From positions 1,426,001 to 1,490,000 of the forward strand of contig NZ_CP047954.1 of assembly GCF_014279895.1 (NCBI RefSeq): DNA of 64,000 nt, written 5' to 3'. The notes under the pieces are model-generated. The model searched no databases, was not told where the DNA came from, and saw only the letters and a list, made by a program, of their open reading frames with translations. Below are positions 45,440 to 54,786 of this stretch, one piece after another (within the stretch, counting starts at the first letter, position 1; the number at the start of each line of letters is the position of its first letter). Position numbers and translations under genes: made by a program. This stretch comes from Synechococcus sp. M16.1. Its GTDB lineage: Bacteria > Cyanobacteriota > Cyanobacteriia > PCC-6307 > Cyanobiaceae.

Positions 45440-46603
45440 GTGGACATTCAGCTCGGACGCTCCAAGACCGTTCGCCGGGCCTACGGAATCGATGAAATCG
45501 CTCTGGTGCCTGGGGGTCGCACGGTGGATCCCGAGGTCACCGATACCCGTTGGACCCTGGGCGGCATCGAGCGCGAGATCCCGATCATCGCCAGCGCCAT
45601 GGACGGCGTGGTGGACGTGGGCATGGCCGTTCGCCTGTCCCAACTGGGCGCCCTCGGCGTGTTGAACCTTGAGGGTGTTCAGACCCGCTACGAAGACCCC
45701 AACCAGGTGCTGGATCGCATCGCCGCCGTCGGCAAGGACGAGTTCGTCCCGCTGATGCAGGAGATCTACAGCCAGCCGGTTCAGGAGGCGCTGATCCGCA
45801 AACGCATCCAGGACATCAAGGCCCAGGGCGGCATTGCAGCCGTCAGTGGCACTCCGGTGGCAGCCATGCGTTTCGGCAAGGCCATCGCCGAAGCCGGAGC
45901 CGACCTCTTCTTCGTGCAGGCCACCGTGGTCTCAACGGATCACACCGGTCCTGCAGGCCAGGAGACTCTGGATCTGGAAGCCCTATGCCGCGACATGGGC
46001 GTTCCCGTGGTGATCGGCAACTGCGTCACCTACGACGTGGCCCTGCAGCTGATGCGGGCTGGTGCCGCCGGCGTGATGGTGGGCATCGGCCCCGGTGCCG
46101 CCTGCACCTCCCGTGGCGTTCTCGGCGTGGGCATTCCCCAGGCCACCGCAGTGGCCGACTGTGCTGCCGCCCGGGCCGACTACGAAAAGGAAAGCGGTCG
46201 CTACGTGCCGATCGTTGCCGACGGTGGCATCGTCACCGGCGGTGACATCTGCAAGTGCATCGCCTGTGGCGCCGACGCCGTGATGATCGGTTCTCCCATC
46301 GCCCGTGCTGAGGAAGCTCCCGGCCGTGGCTTCCACTGGGGCATGGCCACCCCAAGCCCTGTACTGCCCCGCGGCACCCGCATCAATGTGGGCAACACCG
46401 GCAGCATCGAACGCATCCTGCGCGGCCCGGCCAAGTTGGACGACGGCACCCACAACCTGCTGGGCTGCCTGAAGACATCCATGGGCACCCTGGGCGCCCA
46501 AACCATCAAAGAGATGCAGCAAGTGGAGGTGGTCGTGGCACCCTCCCTGCTGACGGAAGGCAAGGTCTACCAAAAGGCCCAGCACCTCGGAATGGGCAAG
46601 TAA
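45440..46603 (+). CDS. guaB3: GuaB3-family IMP dehydrogenase-like protein
   Basis: 387 residues from a GTG start, shorter than GuaB (~490) because the CBS-domain insert is missing. The IMPDH/GMP-reductase barrel motifs are present: [11 protein letters not shown], the catalytic-Cys loop [15 protein letters not shown] and [28 protein letters not shown]. Members of this cyanobacterial/actinobacterial group have IMPDH-type chemistry (IMP to XMP, NAD+). Substrate specificity here is from family knowledge. It is followed by the Yfr1 sRNA and trxA. Confidence 0.92.
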   Translation: MDIQLGRSKTVRRAYGIDEIALVPGGRTVDPEVTDTRWTLGGIEREIPIIASAMDGVVDVGMAVRLSQLGALGVLNLEGVQTRYEDPNQVLDRIAAVGKDEFVPLMQEIYSQPVQEALIRKRIQDIKAQGGIAAVSGTPVAAMRFGKAIAEAGADLFFVQATVVSTDHTGPAGQETLDLEALCRDMGVPVVIGNCVTYDVALQLMRAGAAGVMVGIGPGAACTSRGVLGVGIPQATAVADCAAARADYEKESGRYVPIVADGGIVTGGDICKCIACGADAVMIGSPIARAEEAPGRGFHWGMATPSPVLPRGTRINVGNTGSIERILRGPAKLDDGTHNLLGCLKTSMGTLGAQTIKEMQQVEVVVAPSLLTEGKVYQKAQHLGMGK

Positions 46604-46621
46604 GGCAGGGCTAAATTGGAG

Positions 46622-46684
46622 CTGTGCGGGCTTCGGCCCACACACTCCTCACACCCCCCGGCCCGGCGCGATCGGGCTTTCACT
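46622..46684 (+). ncRNA. yfr1: Yfr1 small regulatory RNA
   Basis: The gap between guaB3 and trxA holds all Yfr1 parts in order. A 5' hairpin GTGCGGGC-TTCG-GCCCACAC (46624-46643) has one mismatch. The ultraconserved single-stranded motif ACTCCTCACAC follows at 46644-46654 and then a C-run. A terminator hairpin GCCCG/CGGGC (46661-46677) leads into a T-rich end. The location beside trxA is the known one in picocyanobacteria. Yfr1 uses its unpaired motif to repress target mRNAs, including outer-membrane porins. Exact ends are estimated. Confidence 0.9.
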
Positions 46685-46783
46685 CTTTGTGGAGAGCGAC
46701 TGTCACAGTTCCCTTCTCAGCAGGGAAGAGCTGTGTTTTCGCTCGAAACCGTTGCTAAATTCTCCCTAAATTCCCCTGCTCAT

Positions 46784-47107
46784 ATGTCCAGCGCTGCTGC
46801 TGTCACCGACGCATCCTTCGAGCAGGACGTGCTCCAGAGCGATGTGCCGGTTCTCGTGGACTTCTGGGCACCCTGGTGCGGACCCTGCCGCATGGTGGCT
46901 CCGATCGTGGAAGAGATCGCCAAAGAATTTGACGGCCAGATCAAGGTGTTCAAGCTCAACACCGACGAAAACCCCAACGTGGCCAGCCAGTACGGCATCC
47001 GCAGCATCCCGACGCTGATGGTGTTCAAGGGCGGCCAGAAGGTTGACACCGTCGTGGGTGCTGTTCCCAAGGCAACCCTGTCAGGCACCATTTCCAAGTA
47101 CCTCTGA
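46784..47107 (+). CDS. trxA: Thioredoxin (m-type)
   Basis: 107 residues from the ATG at 46784, with the redox motif [10 protein letters not shown] and the cis-proline region [12 protein letters not shown]. It reduces disulfides in Calvin-cycle and other enzymes using electrons from thioredoxin reductases. Upstream in-frame codons run through the Yfr1 locus and are not part of the protein. hisH starts 26 bases downstream. Confidence 0.96.
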   Translation: MSSAAAVTDASFEQDVLQSDVPVLVDFWAPWCGPCRMVAPIVEEIAKEFDGQIKVFKLNTDENPNVASQYGIRSIPTLMVFKGGQKVDTVVGAVPKATLSGTISKYL

Positions 47108-47133
47108 ATCCGTCTTCAGAACGGATCAACCGG

Positions 47134-47775
47134 TTGAGTCTGAACCTCGGGTTAATCGATTACGGCATGGGCAATCTCCACTCGGTGGAGAAATGCCTCG
47201 AGCGGCTGGATCAAGGCTGCTCGTTGATCCATAACGCCGATGATCTGGAGGGCGTCGATGCGCTGATCCTGCCCGGGGTCGGCGCCTTCGACCCGGCCAT
47301 GGCCAACCTCAGGGCCACCGGACTTGTGCCCCACCTGCTGCGCTGGGGCCAGAAGGATCGCCCCCTACTCGGCATCTGCCTCGGCCTGCAACTGCTGTTC
47401 GAGCAGAGCGATGAAGGCAGCGATCCAGGCCTCGGGCTCTTGGGCGGACGGGTGAGCCGCCTGCCCAGCAACAGCGGCGAACGCATCCCCCACATGGGCT
47501 GGGCACCGTTGAAGCATCACGGCAGCTGCCCACTGCTCAGCAGCGATGCCCCATCGGAATGGGTTTATTTCGTGCACAGCTACGCCGCTGTTCCCAGCGA
47601 TCGAAATGACCTCAAAGCCTCGGCCCCCTTCGGCGATCAGGAGGTGACCGCTGTGGTCTGGCGGGGCCGCGTCGGCGCTTGCCAGTTCCATCCGGAGAAG
47701 TCGTCCGATGCCGGAGAAGAGATGCTCAAGCGCTGGTTGACCTGGCTGCGCAACGGGGCTGAACCCTGCCCATGA
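47134..47775 (+). CDS. hisH: Imidazole glycerol phosphate synthase, glutaminase subunit HisH
   Basis: Supplies ammonia from glutamine to HisF in histidine synthesis. A TTG start gives 213 residues beginning MSLNLGLIDYGMGNLHSVEKCLE. It has the amidotransferase nucleophile Cys in LGICLGLQLLF and the His/Glu pair in CQFHPEKSSDAG. The stop overlaps rsmD as ATGA. Confidence 0.95.
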   Translation: MSLNLGLIDYGMGNLHSVEKCLERLDQGCSLIHNADDLEGVDALILPGVGAFDPAMANLRATGLVPHLLRWGQKDRPLLGICLGLQLLFEQSDEGSDPGLGLLGGRVSRLPSNSGERIPHMGWAPLKHHGSCPLLSSDAPSEWVYFVHSYAAVPSDRNDLKASAPFGDQEVTAVVWRGRVGACQFHPEKSSDAGEEMLKRWLTWLRNGAEPCP

Positions 47776-48392
47776 GCGGTGGCGGGCAACTGCGCCTCAG
47801 CGGGGGGCGACGGCTGCTGAGCCCCGGGGGTCGCACGGCTCGGCCCACCACCTCCAGGGTGCGCGAAGCGGTGATGAACATCATTGCCCCGCACCTGCAG
47901 GACTGCCGCTGGCTCGACCTCTGCAGCGGCAGCGGCGTGATGGGCTGTGAGGCCCTGCAGCGGGGGGCGCGCTGTGTGGTGGCCGTTGATCAAGACCCGC
48001 AGTGCATCCGCGTCAGCCGCAGCAACCTCAGTGTCGTGGCGGCAAGCCGTTCACCGGCTCCGGAGATCCGCACCGAACGGCGGGAACTGATCTCGTGGCT
48101 GCGCAAGGGCTGGAGCCAGGAGCCCTTCGACATCGTCTATTTCGACCCTCCCTACGACCAGGGCCTCTACGAACCCTGCCTGATCGCCCTCGCCGAGGGG
48201 AATTGGCTTCACCAGGATTCTCTGGTGGTGTGTGAACACCGCTCCAACCTGAACCCAGAACCGGGCTCAGATTGGACAGTGGTGGATCAACGCCGCTACG
48301 GCATCAGCAGCGTGATGCTGCTCAGCCCCCCAGAGCGCTGCCACCACGGCGGTACTGGTTCCATGCCGCCACGAACAGACCCATCAGCGTGA
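47772..48392 (+). CDS. rsmD: 16S rRNA (guanine-966-N2)-methyltransferase RsmD
   Basis: 206 residues. N-terminal family signature [17 protein letters not shown]-binding region [20 protein letters not shown]; catalytic motif [11 protein letters not shown]. The normal C-terminal strand [13 protein letters not shown] ends near residue 183. The frame then continues about 23 residues through DNA that on the other strand encodes petG, so this tail is probably a by-product of the overlap. Confidence 0.92.
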   Translation: MSGGGQLRLSGGRRLLSPGGRTARPTTSRVREAVMNIIAPHLQDCRWLDLCSGSGVMGCEALQRGARCVVAVDQDPQCIRVSRSNLSVVAASRSPAPEIRTERRELISWLRKGWSQEPFDIVYFDPPYDQGLYEPCLIALAEGNWLHQDSLVVCEHRSNLNPEPGSDWTVVDQRRYGISSVMLLSPPERCHHGGTGSMPPRTDPSA

Positions 48393-48438
48393 CGGGGATC
48401 AGACCCAGAACGATGCCGCAGAGCAGAGGTTCGATCAT
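48322..48438 (-). CDS. petG: Cytochrome b6f complex subunit PetG
   Basis: A 38-residue single-helix protein, [20 protein letters not shown] then [13 protein letters not shown] and a short end. The sequence is the textbook PetG pattern. It stabilises the cytochrome b6f complex in thylakoid membranes. It overlaps the 3' end of rsmD antisense by 71 bases and diverges from the cytochrome cM gene 56 bases away. Confidence 0.95.
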   Translation of the reverse strand: MIEPLLCGIVLGLIPVTLMGLFVAAWNQYRRGGSALGG

Positions 48439-48494
48439 CGCGTCGCGTCAGCAATCAGAATTAGGGAGAATTCTCTCATTGGAACTCCGGGTCT

Positions 48495-48908
48495 GTGGTC
48501 CAGCCGTCACGAATTGCGGCCGAATCGGCATCAGCTGATGCAAATGATTCGAGCGATCGGGGTCGCGGCCTGATCGCCGCGCTCGTGGTGTCGGCTGCCA
48601 CGGCCTGCGTGGTGCTGGTGCTCTGGGTACTGGGCAGCGCCCAACAGGACCCCTACATCAAGGCCAGCCTTGAGCTGCAGGGGGCCGTTGACCACGGCGG
48701 CCAGCTGTTCCGAATCAATTGCGCCGGCTGCCATGGCCTTGCCGGCCAGGGGTTGGTGGGCCCTCAACTTCAGGGCGTCAGCAACCAACTCAAAGACCCC
48801 GTTCTGGTGCACCAGATCATCAGTGGCGAAACTCCCCCCATGCCGAGCTTTGAGATGGAACCGCAATCGATGGCCGACCTGCTGGCCTACCTGCACACCC
48901 TCAGCTGA
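48495..48908 (+). CDS. cytM: Cytochrome cM-like c-type cytochrome
   Basis: A GTG start gives 137 residues. A single N-terminal membrane anchor (LIAALVVSAATACVVLVLWVLG, about 24-45) precedes a small mono-heme domain with the attachment site NCAGCHGLAGQG and the axial Met in TPPMPSFEMEP. Size, anchor and motif match cyanobacterial CytM, which has been linked to respiration and photosynthesis control. It sits divergently from petG. Confidence 0.88.
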   Translation: MVQPSRIAAESASADANDSSDRGRGLIAALVVSAATACVVLVLWVLGSAQQDPYIKASLELQGAVDHGGQLFRINCAGCHGLAGQGLVGPQLQGVSNQLKDPVLVHQIISGETPPMPSFEMEPQSMADLLAYLHTLS

Positions 48909-48917
48909 GCCGCTGCC

Positions 48918-49664
48918 TTGAATGCCGTTGTCGTGCTGGTGGAGCCGGCCGGCCCCCTAAACATCGGAAGCGTGGCCAGGCTCTGCGCCAATTTCGGGGT
49001 GAGCGAGTTGCGGCTGGTGGCCCCCCGCTGTGACCACCTCAGCGAGGAGGCCATGCTGATGGCCGTGCACGGCCAGGCGCTGCTTCAGGGCGCCGTGGTG
49101 GTTCCCGACCTGCTGACGGCCATCCATGACTGCCGCCGCACCGTGGGCAGTTGCGGACGCCTGGACCATGGCGAGATCCCCCTGCAAACACCCGAGCAGG
49201 CCCTGGGTTGGTTGCTGGCCGGCGATGGCAGCAGCTCCAACTCAGACGCCCCCGTGGCCTTGGTGTTTGGACGGGAAGACCGCGGCCTCAGCAACAGTGA
49301 GCTGCGGCTCTGCCAGAGGGTTCTCTGCCTGCAGAGCGGGGAGGCCTATCCCTCGCTGAATCTCTCCCACGCCGTGGCGGTGGTGCTGCATGAGTTGGCC
49401 CGCCTCAACAGCGGGACCACGGAAACCCGCTGCATCGAGCCCCCATCGCCGGACCCGGCAGCCGCCAAGGCGCTTTCAGCCTGTCTTGACGACGCCACTG
49501 ACCTGCTGCTGGAGGCCGGTTTCCTGCTGGAGCACACCGCCGCCGCCCGCATGGCCAAGGTGCGGGATCTGCTGCAACGCGCCACGGTGCGCGCCGAGGA
49601 GGTGGCTCTGCTGCGGGGAATGGTGCGCCAACTGCGCTGGGCCATCCGCGCCAAGCGCCCCTAA
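48918..49664 (+). CDS. TrmH/SpoU-family RNA methyltransferase, TrmJ-like
   Basis: A TTG start 9 bases after cytM gives 248 residues. SPOUT trefoil-knot motifs are present: LVEPAGPLNIGSVARLCANFG (motif 1), VALVFGREDRGLSNSEL (motif 2) and YPSLNLSHAVAVVLHEL (motif 3). The N-terminal position of the catalytic domain and a C-terminal helical extension match TrmJ/TrmXL-type tRNA position-32 2'-O-methyltransferases. The exact target is inferred. Confidence 0.88.
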   Translation: MNAVVVLVEPAGPLNIGSVARLCANFGVSELRLVAPRCDHLSEEAMLMAVHGQALLQGAVVVPDLLTAIHDCRRTVGSCGRLDHGEIPLQTPEQALGWLLAGDGSSSNSDAPVALVFGREDRGLSNSELRLCQRVLCLQSGEAYPSLNLSHAVAVVLHELARLNSGTTETRCIEPPSPDPAAAKALSACLDDATDLLLEAGFLLEHTAAARMAKVRDLLQRATVRAEEVALLRGMVRQLRWAIRAKRP

Positions 49665-49692
49665 TCTCTGCCGAACAGTCACGGCTGAAAGG

Positions 49693-50838
49693 TTGAGCAG
49701 CAGTCGTTCGTCACGTCGCTCCGCCGGCTGGAAAGGTCCGGCCCAGCTCATTCTGCGGCTGGTGTTGATGGGGGTGGGTCTTGGACTGCTCACCGGCAGC
49801 GGCCTACGGCTGCTGGCGCCCCGCGTTCAGCAACAGGAGATCGCGCTGCCCAACTGGCTGGCCGATCAAGCGCTGATCACCACGGTGCTCGGTGACGCCG
49901 TGGAGCCGCCCAGCACTGAAAATGCCTCAGGGAAGAAAACTGCTCCTGTCGTGGCAAAGGGCCTGAAGCAGGCACGCTTCGCCCCCAGGCAGGAAATCAG
50001 GGCGCTGAGTGAGCGCTGGCTGGAGCTGGCCGCGCAACAGAGCGATCTGCAGGCCAGCGCCTACATGCTGATCCTCGACGACGGACGCTTTGCAGCCATG
50101 CAGGCCGAACGGCCGATGGCTGCCGCCAGCTCGATCAAGACGCCGATCCTGCTCGCAGTGCTGGAACTGCTGGATCAGGGAACACTGCAGTGGAACGAAC
50201 CGCTCACGCTCACCGAAAAGCTGGTGGGGGGAGGCGCCGGATGGATGGCCTCCCGGCCCCTGGGCAGTCGCTTCCCCACCCATGAGGTGGCCACGGAAAT
50301 GATCCGGGTGAGCGACAACTCCGCCACCAACCTCATAATTGCCCGGGCGGGCGGAATGGATGCGATCAACGCCCGCTTTCAGGAGCTGGACCTGCCCTCC
50401 ACCGTGGTGAACAACTGGCTGCCGGATCTCGACGGAACCAACACCACCAGTGCCAGAGATCTCAGCCGGGCCATCGCCTTGGTTGACAGCGGTGAGCTGC
50501 TGGCTCCCCGCAGCCGGGATCTGTTTCGCGAGGTGATGGGCACTTCGATCACCAACACGCTGCTGCCCAGGGGCTTGATGCGCGGCCTCGGTGGCGCCCA
50601 GGGCGAACCGGACGCAAGCCTGGCCCGCAAGGGATACCGCGTCTACAACAAAACAGGTGACATCGGCATCGCCTACGCCGATGCCGGGCTGATCGAACTC
50701 CCCGACGGACGACGCGCTGTGGCGGGATTTCTGGTGGAGGGCCCCTTCAACGACCCCCGATCCACCGAACTGATCCGTCGGCTCGCCGCTGCCATGGCAC
50801 CGCACCTCAAACCCGTCCCTGTTCCGCCCAAGCCATGA
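49693..50838 (+). CDS. Class A beta-lactamase-like serine hydrolase
   Basis: A TTG at 49693 (after GAAAGG) gives 381 residues: a basic start, one membrane helix (about 17-37) and a penicillin-binding fold. The active-site triad motifs are complete: SSIK (SxxK), VSDNSAT (SDN) and YNKTGD (KTG). It is anchored and periplasmic, and may act on peptidoglycan rather than antibiotics. The stop overlaps the next gene by 4 bases. Resistance should not be assumed from motifs alone. Confidence 0.86.
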   Translation: MSSSRSSRRSAGWKGPAQLILRLVLMGVGLGLLTGSGLRLLAPRVQQQEIALPNWLADQALITTVLGDAVEPPSTENASGKKTAPVVAKGLKQARFAPRQEIRALSERWLELAAQQSDLQASAYMLILDDGRFAAMQAERPMAAASSIKTPILLAVLELLDQGTLQWNEPLTLTEKLVGGGAGWMASRPLGSRFPTHEVATEMIRVSDNSATNLIIARAGGMDAINARFQELDLPSTVVNNWLPDLDGTNTTSARDLSRAIALVDSGELLAPRSRDLFREVMGTSITNTLLPRGLMRGLGGAQGEPDASLARKGYRVYNKTGDIGIAYADAGLIELPDGRRAVAGFLVEGPFNDPRSTELIRRLAAAMAPHLKPVPVPPKP

Positions 50839-52187
50839 AGCTCGCTCCGCTGTTGTCTGCTGCCTGGCTGGCTGTTGCAGCCATGCCCGGCGCTGCGGAG
50901 GTGATTGAGCGTCAGCAGAGCGTTCGCCCCCTGCCGGGAGGCCTCGACAGCGTGTTGATGGTGAACGACAACAACCCCGAACTGATTGATGACGACGGCA
51001 TCCTAATTTCGACCTTCCCCGATGGGGAGGCGGCGTCGGTTCCGGTGGTGCTCAACGGACGCTTTGACCTGTTCAGCCACCACGTGTATGCCGGTGATGC
51101 GGAGGGCAGCCCCAGCTCAACCCTGTGGCTGGCGGTGCTGGCGGCTCCGCTGGGGAATGCTCCTGTGACCCTGCAGCTGCTCGCAGGCAGCACCTCGCTC
51201 TCGCAGGCCACAGGGCCCGGCCAGACCCAGGCCCCTTTCCTGCCCTTGCCGAGCCTGATGCCGGAAACCACCGAGGTGGTGGCGGCAGGACCCGGCAGCC
51301 GTGTGGCCGGAGATCTGTTGGCCGGCCGCCGCGCAGCGGAACTCAGCAACCGCCGCTGGACACTGGCTCCCGGCGCACCAACACAGCTGCTGCTGTTGCC
51401 CATTCCCGTGGCCGGTCTTGATCCCCTGCTGAACGGCCGCAACCTGCAACTGCGCTTCCACAGCTCCGGCCCTGTGGCGCTGGCCACCCTGGCCGCTCAC
51501 GGTGAAGACGGAAAGGCTCCAAGCGAGGAGCGATGGCTGCAGCTGCTCAAGGACCAACGCATGAGCAGCAAGGAGCATCAACCCACCCCACGGGGCAGCA
51601 AGGGCAAGATCATTTATTCCCGGGTGAGCGGTGTTCAGATCGGCAGCAGCTGGCGGGCGCGCATCACCGACCCGGGCAGCCCGGTGCTGGCCGCACCCAC
51701 GGCCCCCATCTCCTGGCCGATCAGCAGCCTGGAGCGCGGCACCCTGGCCACCAACCAGGTGCAAACCGCGGAACTCAAAAACTTTTATCCCGGCACCGCC
51801 TGGGCCGCCCATGGCAACTACGGAGTCGAGTACGACCTCACCCTGCCCCTGCAAAACACCGGCTCAGACGCGGTGACGCTGCAACTGTCGCTGGATTCGC
51901 CCCTCAAAGGCAACAGCACCACCTCCTTGCTGCGCTTCCGCGATGACCTCAACGGTCCGGTGATGTTCCGCGGGCCCGTGCAGACCACGGGTCTGGAGGA
52001 TCCAGAGGGAGTTTCCCAGGGACGCCAGACCCAGCACCTGGTGCTACGCCAGGGGCAGCAGGGGCCGTCCCTGGGACAGCTGATGCTCAAGCCAGGGGAG
52101 GCCAAGCAGGTGCGCGTTCGCCTGGTCTATCCCGCTGATGCCACGCCACCGCAGGTCATCACCGTGCAGCCTGTGAAACAATCCTGA
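50835..52187 (+). CDS. DUF3370 family secreted protein
   Basis: 450 residues with a signal peptide (MKLAPLLSAAWLAVAAMPGAA). The family start QQSVRPLPGGLDSVLMVNDNNPEL is followed by STFPDGEAA...GRFDLFSHHVYAG. This is the cyanobacterial DUF3370 group, exported beta-rich proteins of unknown role. It is translationally coupled (ATGA) to the beta-lactamase-like gene, hinting at a shared cell-envelope function. Confidence 0.85.
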   Translation: MKLAPLLSAAWLAVAAMPGAAEVIERQQSVRPLPGGLDSVLMVNDNNPELIDDDGILISTFPDGEAASVPVVLNGRFDLFSHHVYAGDAEGSPSSTLWLAVLAAPLGNAPVTLQLLAGSTSLSQATGPGQTQAPFLPLPSLMPETTEVVAAGPGSRVAGDLLAGRRAAELSNRRWTLAPGAPTQLLLLPIPVAGLDPLLNGRNLQLRFHSSGPVALATLAAHGEDGKAPSEERWLQLLKDQRMSSKEHQPTPRGSKGKIIYSRVSGVQIGSSWRARITDPGSPVLAAPTAPISWPISSLERGTLATNQVQTAELKNFYPGTAWAAHGNYGVEYDLTLPLQNTGSDAVTLQLSLDSPLKGNSTTSLLRFRDDLNGPVMFRGPVQTTGLEDPEGVSQGRQTQHLVLRQGQQGPSLGQLMLKPGEAKQVRVRLVYPADATPPQVITVQPVKQS

Positions 52188-52207
52188 GCACGCCTAGAGA
52201 ATTGCTC

Positions 52208-53296
52208 GTGACTGCACCCCGGAAGCGCAGGGTCTTCCCCTTCACTGCGGTGATCGGTCAAGAGGAGATGAAGCTGGCCCTGCTTCTCAACGTGATCGAT
52301 CCGCGCATCGGCGGCGTGATGATCATGGGAGACCGTGGCACCGGCAAATCCACCACGATCCGTGCCCTGGCCGATCTGCTGCCGGACATCGACGTTGTCG
52401 CCGGCGATCCCTACAACAGCTCGGCCAGCGATCCCGACCTGCAGAGCAGTGAGGTGCGCGAGCGGATGCAGCAGGGGGAAACCCTGAGCACCGAACCGCG
52501 GCAGGTGCCGATGGTGGACCTGCCCCTCGGCGCAACGGAAGACCGCCTCTGCGGCACCATCGACATCGAGAAAGCCCTGAGCGAAGGCGTGCGCGCCTTT
52601 GAGCCCGGCCTGCTGGCCAAGGCCAACCGCGGCCTGCTCTACGTGGATGAGGTGAATCTGCTCGACGACCACCTCGTCGACGTGCTGCTCGACTCCGCCG
52701 CCTCCGGCTGGAACACCGTGGAACGGGAAGGCGTCTCCGTGCGTCACCCCGCGCGTTTCGTGTTGATCGGTTCCGGCAATCCCGAGGAAGGCGAACTCCG
52801 CCCCCAGCTGCTCGACCGTTTCGGCATGAGCGTGGAAGTGCGCACCGTGCGTGATCCGGAACTGCGGGTGCAGGTGGTGGACCAGCGCACCGCTTTCGAC
52901 AGCGATCCCGATGGCTTCAGCACCGCCGTGGAGGGCAACCAAAACGCCCTGCAACAGCGGGTGGTGGAGGCTCAGCAACGCCTCGGTCAGGTCACCATCG
53001 ATGAGGATCTGCGCCTGCGCATCTCCGCCGTCTGCGGCGAGCTGGATGTGGATGGTCTGCGGGGTGACATCGTCACCAACCGTGCCGCCCGTGCCCTGGC
53101 CGCCTTCGAAGGACGCACGGAAGTGAGCGAGGAAGACGTGGCCCGCGTGGCCTCCTGCTGCCTGCGCCACCGCCTGCGCAAAGACCCCCTCGAGCAGGTG
53201 GATTCCGGCGACCGCGTGGTGAAGGTGTTCTGCAAGGTGTTTGAGCGCAGCGAGAGCAGCGACCGCGCTGATTTCGAACTGGCCCTCGCCGCCTGA
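52208..53296 (+). CDS. chlI: Magnesium chelatase ATPase subunit I
   Basis: The AAA+ motor of Mg-chelatase, inserting Mg2+ into protoporphyrin IX at the start of the chlorophyll branch. A GTG at 52208 gives 362 residues, the usual length. Walker A is MGDRGTGKSTTIRAL; Walker B is LLYVDEVNLLDD; the sensor region is VLIGSGNPEEGELRPQLLDRFG. It forms a close run with ruvC, the folate cyclo-ligase gene and sufE. Confidence 0.97.
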   Translation: MTAPRKRRVFPFTAVIGQEEMKLALLLNVIDPRIGGVMIMGDRGTGKSTTIRALADLLPDIDVVAGDPYNSSASDPDLQSSEVRERMQQGETLSTEPRQVPMVDLPLGATEDRLCGTIDIEKALSEGVRAFEPGLLAKANRGLLYVDEVNLLDDHLVDVLLDSAASGWNTVEREGVSVRHPARFVLIGSGNPEEGELRPQLLDRFGMSVEVRTVRDPELRVQVVDQRTAFDSDPDGFSTAVEGNQNALQQRVVEAQQRLGQVTIDEDLRLRISAVCGELDVDGLRGDIVTNRAARALAAFEGRTEVSEEDVARVASCCLRHRLRKDPLEQVDSGDRVVKVFCKVFERSESSDRADFELALAA

Positions 53297-53314
53297 TCCC
53301 CCCACAATCAGCCC

Positions 53315-53779
53315 ATGCGGATCCTCGGCATCGACCCGGGCCTCGCCCGGGTGGGCTACGGGGTGATCGACATCCAGGACGGATGCCAGCGCATGCTCGA
53401 TTGCGGCATCATCCAGACCGATTCCGATCGCTCCGACGGTGATCGCATGGTTGAGATTGCGGGCGACCTGCGGCAGCTGATCCGGATCTGGCGCCCGGAA
53501 CTGGCGGCCGTGGAGAAGTTTTTCTTCTACCGATCCAGCAACACCATCAACGTGGTGCAGGCGCGTGGCGTGGTGGTGATGACCCTGGCCCGCTTCAAGA
53601 TCCCGATGGTGGAGTTCCCTCCCATGCAGATCAAACTCGCCGTGGCGGGGTTCGGCCATGCCGAGAAGGATGAAGTGCTGGAGGCGGTGATGCGGGAGTT
53701 GAACCTGGAGCAACCGCCCCGGCCGGATGATGCGGCCGATGCCCTGGCGGTGGCGCTGACGGCCTGGTTGCAGCGATGA
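53315..53779 (+). CDS. ruvC: Holliday junction resolvase RuvC
   Basis: 154 residues beginning [19 protein letters not shown], which holds the first catalytic Asp. The Glu region [14 protein letters not shown] and the C-terminal acidic pair in [13 protein letters not shown] complete the active site. It cuts four-way junctions made by RuvAB and RecA. 18 bases after chlI; the stop overlaps the next gene (ATGA). Confidence 0.96.
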   Translation: MRILGIDPGLARVGYGVIDIQDGCQRMLDCGIIQTDSDRSDGDRMVEIAGDLRQLIRIWRPELAAVEKFFFYRSSNTINVVQARGVVVMTLARFKIPMVEFPPMQIKLAVAGFGHAEKDEVLEAVMRELNLEQPPRPDDAADALAVALTAWLQR

Positions 53780-54324
53780 ACAGCAAGCCAACCCTGCGCC
53801 GTCACTTCAAAGCCCAGCGTCATCTGGGGGAGGCGGCCACGCGATCCATCCAGGACGCCGTGGCGGCGCTGATCGACCAGTCCAACTGCGGCAACCGCCA
53901 TGTGGGGATCTACTGGCCCCTTCCAGGGGAGGTGGATATACGGCCGCTGCGGGATGGTCCCCATCCGCCCTTGGCCTTGCCGGTGGCCGATGGCAACGGC
54001 CGGCTCATCTACCGGAGCTGGGGTGAGGACCCGCTTCAGCCCGATGGCTGCGGCATTCCCGCTCCTGCCACAGGAGATGCACTGAACCCCGATCAACTGG
54101 CGCTGCTGCTGGTGCCGGCGCTTGCGGTGGACGGCGCGGGAATCCGCCTGGGCTACGGCGGTGGGTATTACGACCGGCTCAGGGCTGATCCCGCCTGGGC
54201 TGCCGTGCCGGCCTGGGTGGTTCTCCCCTCAACCTGCCTTGCGGCCGAAGCGTTGCCTCGAGAGTCCTGGGATGTTCCGTTCACCGGCTGGATCACGGAA
54301 CAGGGTGCTGGTCGGCCCGCCTGA
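53776..54324 (+). CDS. 5-formyltetrahydrofolate cyclo-ligase
   Basis: 182 residues. N-terminal basic region ([12 protein letters not shown]) and the substrate motif [13 protein letters not shown]; the ATP-binding signature [14 protein letters not shown] is near the C-terminus. It converts 5-formyl-THF to 5,10-methenyl-THF with ATP. It lies in the chlI-ruvC run, coupled by a 4-base overlap. Confidence 0.93.
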   Translation: MNSKPTLRRHFKAQRHLGEAATRSIQDAVAALIDQSNCGNRHVGIYWPLPGEVDIRPLRDGPHPPLALPVADGNGRLIYRSWGEDPLQPDGCGIPAPATGDALNPDQLALLLVPALAVDGAGIRLGYGGGYYDRLRADPAWAAVPAWVVLPSTCLAAEALPRESWDVPFTGWITEQGAGRPA

Positions 54325-54335
54325 GGGGCCGCATC

Positions 54336-54779
54336 ATGGGCACCATTGATCGCCCTTCCATGCTGCGTCTGCTGGCTCCACTGCTTCTGCTCGGCTCAGT
54401 GCTGCAGGGCGCGCTGCTGGCCCCTGCCAAAGCCCATCAGATCGAAAGTGCTCTGCAGTATCTCGATGGCGATCTGCAATTGAGCAGCAGCTTTTCAAAC
54501 GGTGAGCCCACCCAGGGGGCCGTTGTTCGCCTGCTCAATGCCGATGGCACGCCAGGGCAGGAACTGGGCCGCACCGATGCCGAGGGACGCCTCAGCCTCG
54601 ATCTCAGCAGCGTGGGCAACGGCACCGTTGATCTCCAGGTGGACGGTGGTCCAGGCCACCGCGACTACCTCGAACTTCCCGTTCAAGACGGCGAAGTGGA
54701 TCTGAACGAGGTGGTCATGTTCCCCTTCAGCCTGGTGATGGTGGGGCTGCTGGTTAGCGTGCGACGTCGAAACGACTGA
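54336..54779 (+). CDS. Exported protein with carboxypeptidase-regulatory-like fold
   Basis: The ATG at 54336 follows a GAGGGG site and gives 147 residues. It has a signal peptide (MLRLLAPLLLLGSVLQGALL, from the internal Met at 54360), a short beta-sandwich domain (GAVVRLLNADGTPGQELGRTDAEGRLSLDL) and a C-terminal membrane helix (VVMFPFSLVMVGLLVSV). The middle resembles the transthyretin-like domain that often accompanies metal uptake or surface proteins. Role unknown. Confidence 0.68.
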   Translation: MGTIDRPSMLRLLAPLLLLGSVLQGALLAPAKAHQIESALQYLDGDLQLSSSFSNGEPTQGAVVRLLNADGTPGQELGRTDAEGRLSLDLSSVGNGTVDLQVDGGPGHRDYLELPVQDGEVDLNEVVMFPFSLVMVGLLVSVRRRND

Positions 54780-54786
54780 GCCCCGA

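Noticed and set aside
46616-46783. N-terminal extension of thioredoxin
   Set aside because: The in-frame codons upstream run through the Yfr1 RNA. The ATG at 46784 gives the standard 107-residue protein.
49693-50838. Antibiotic-resistance beta-lactamase
   Set aside because: The motifs are those of the whole penicillin-binding superfamily. The anchored form and coupling to a DUF3370 envelope protein fit a cell-wall role better.
52127-53791. 554-codon open frame antisense to chlI and ruvC
   Set aside because: Both genes on the plus strand have complete motifs. The antisense product is His/Ala/Gly-rich with no domain.
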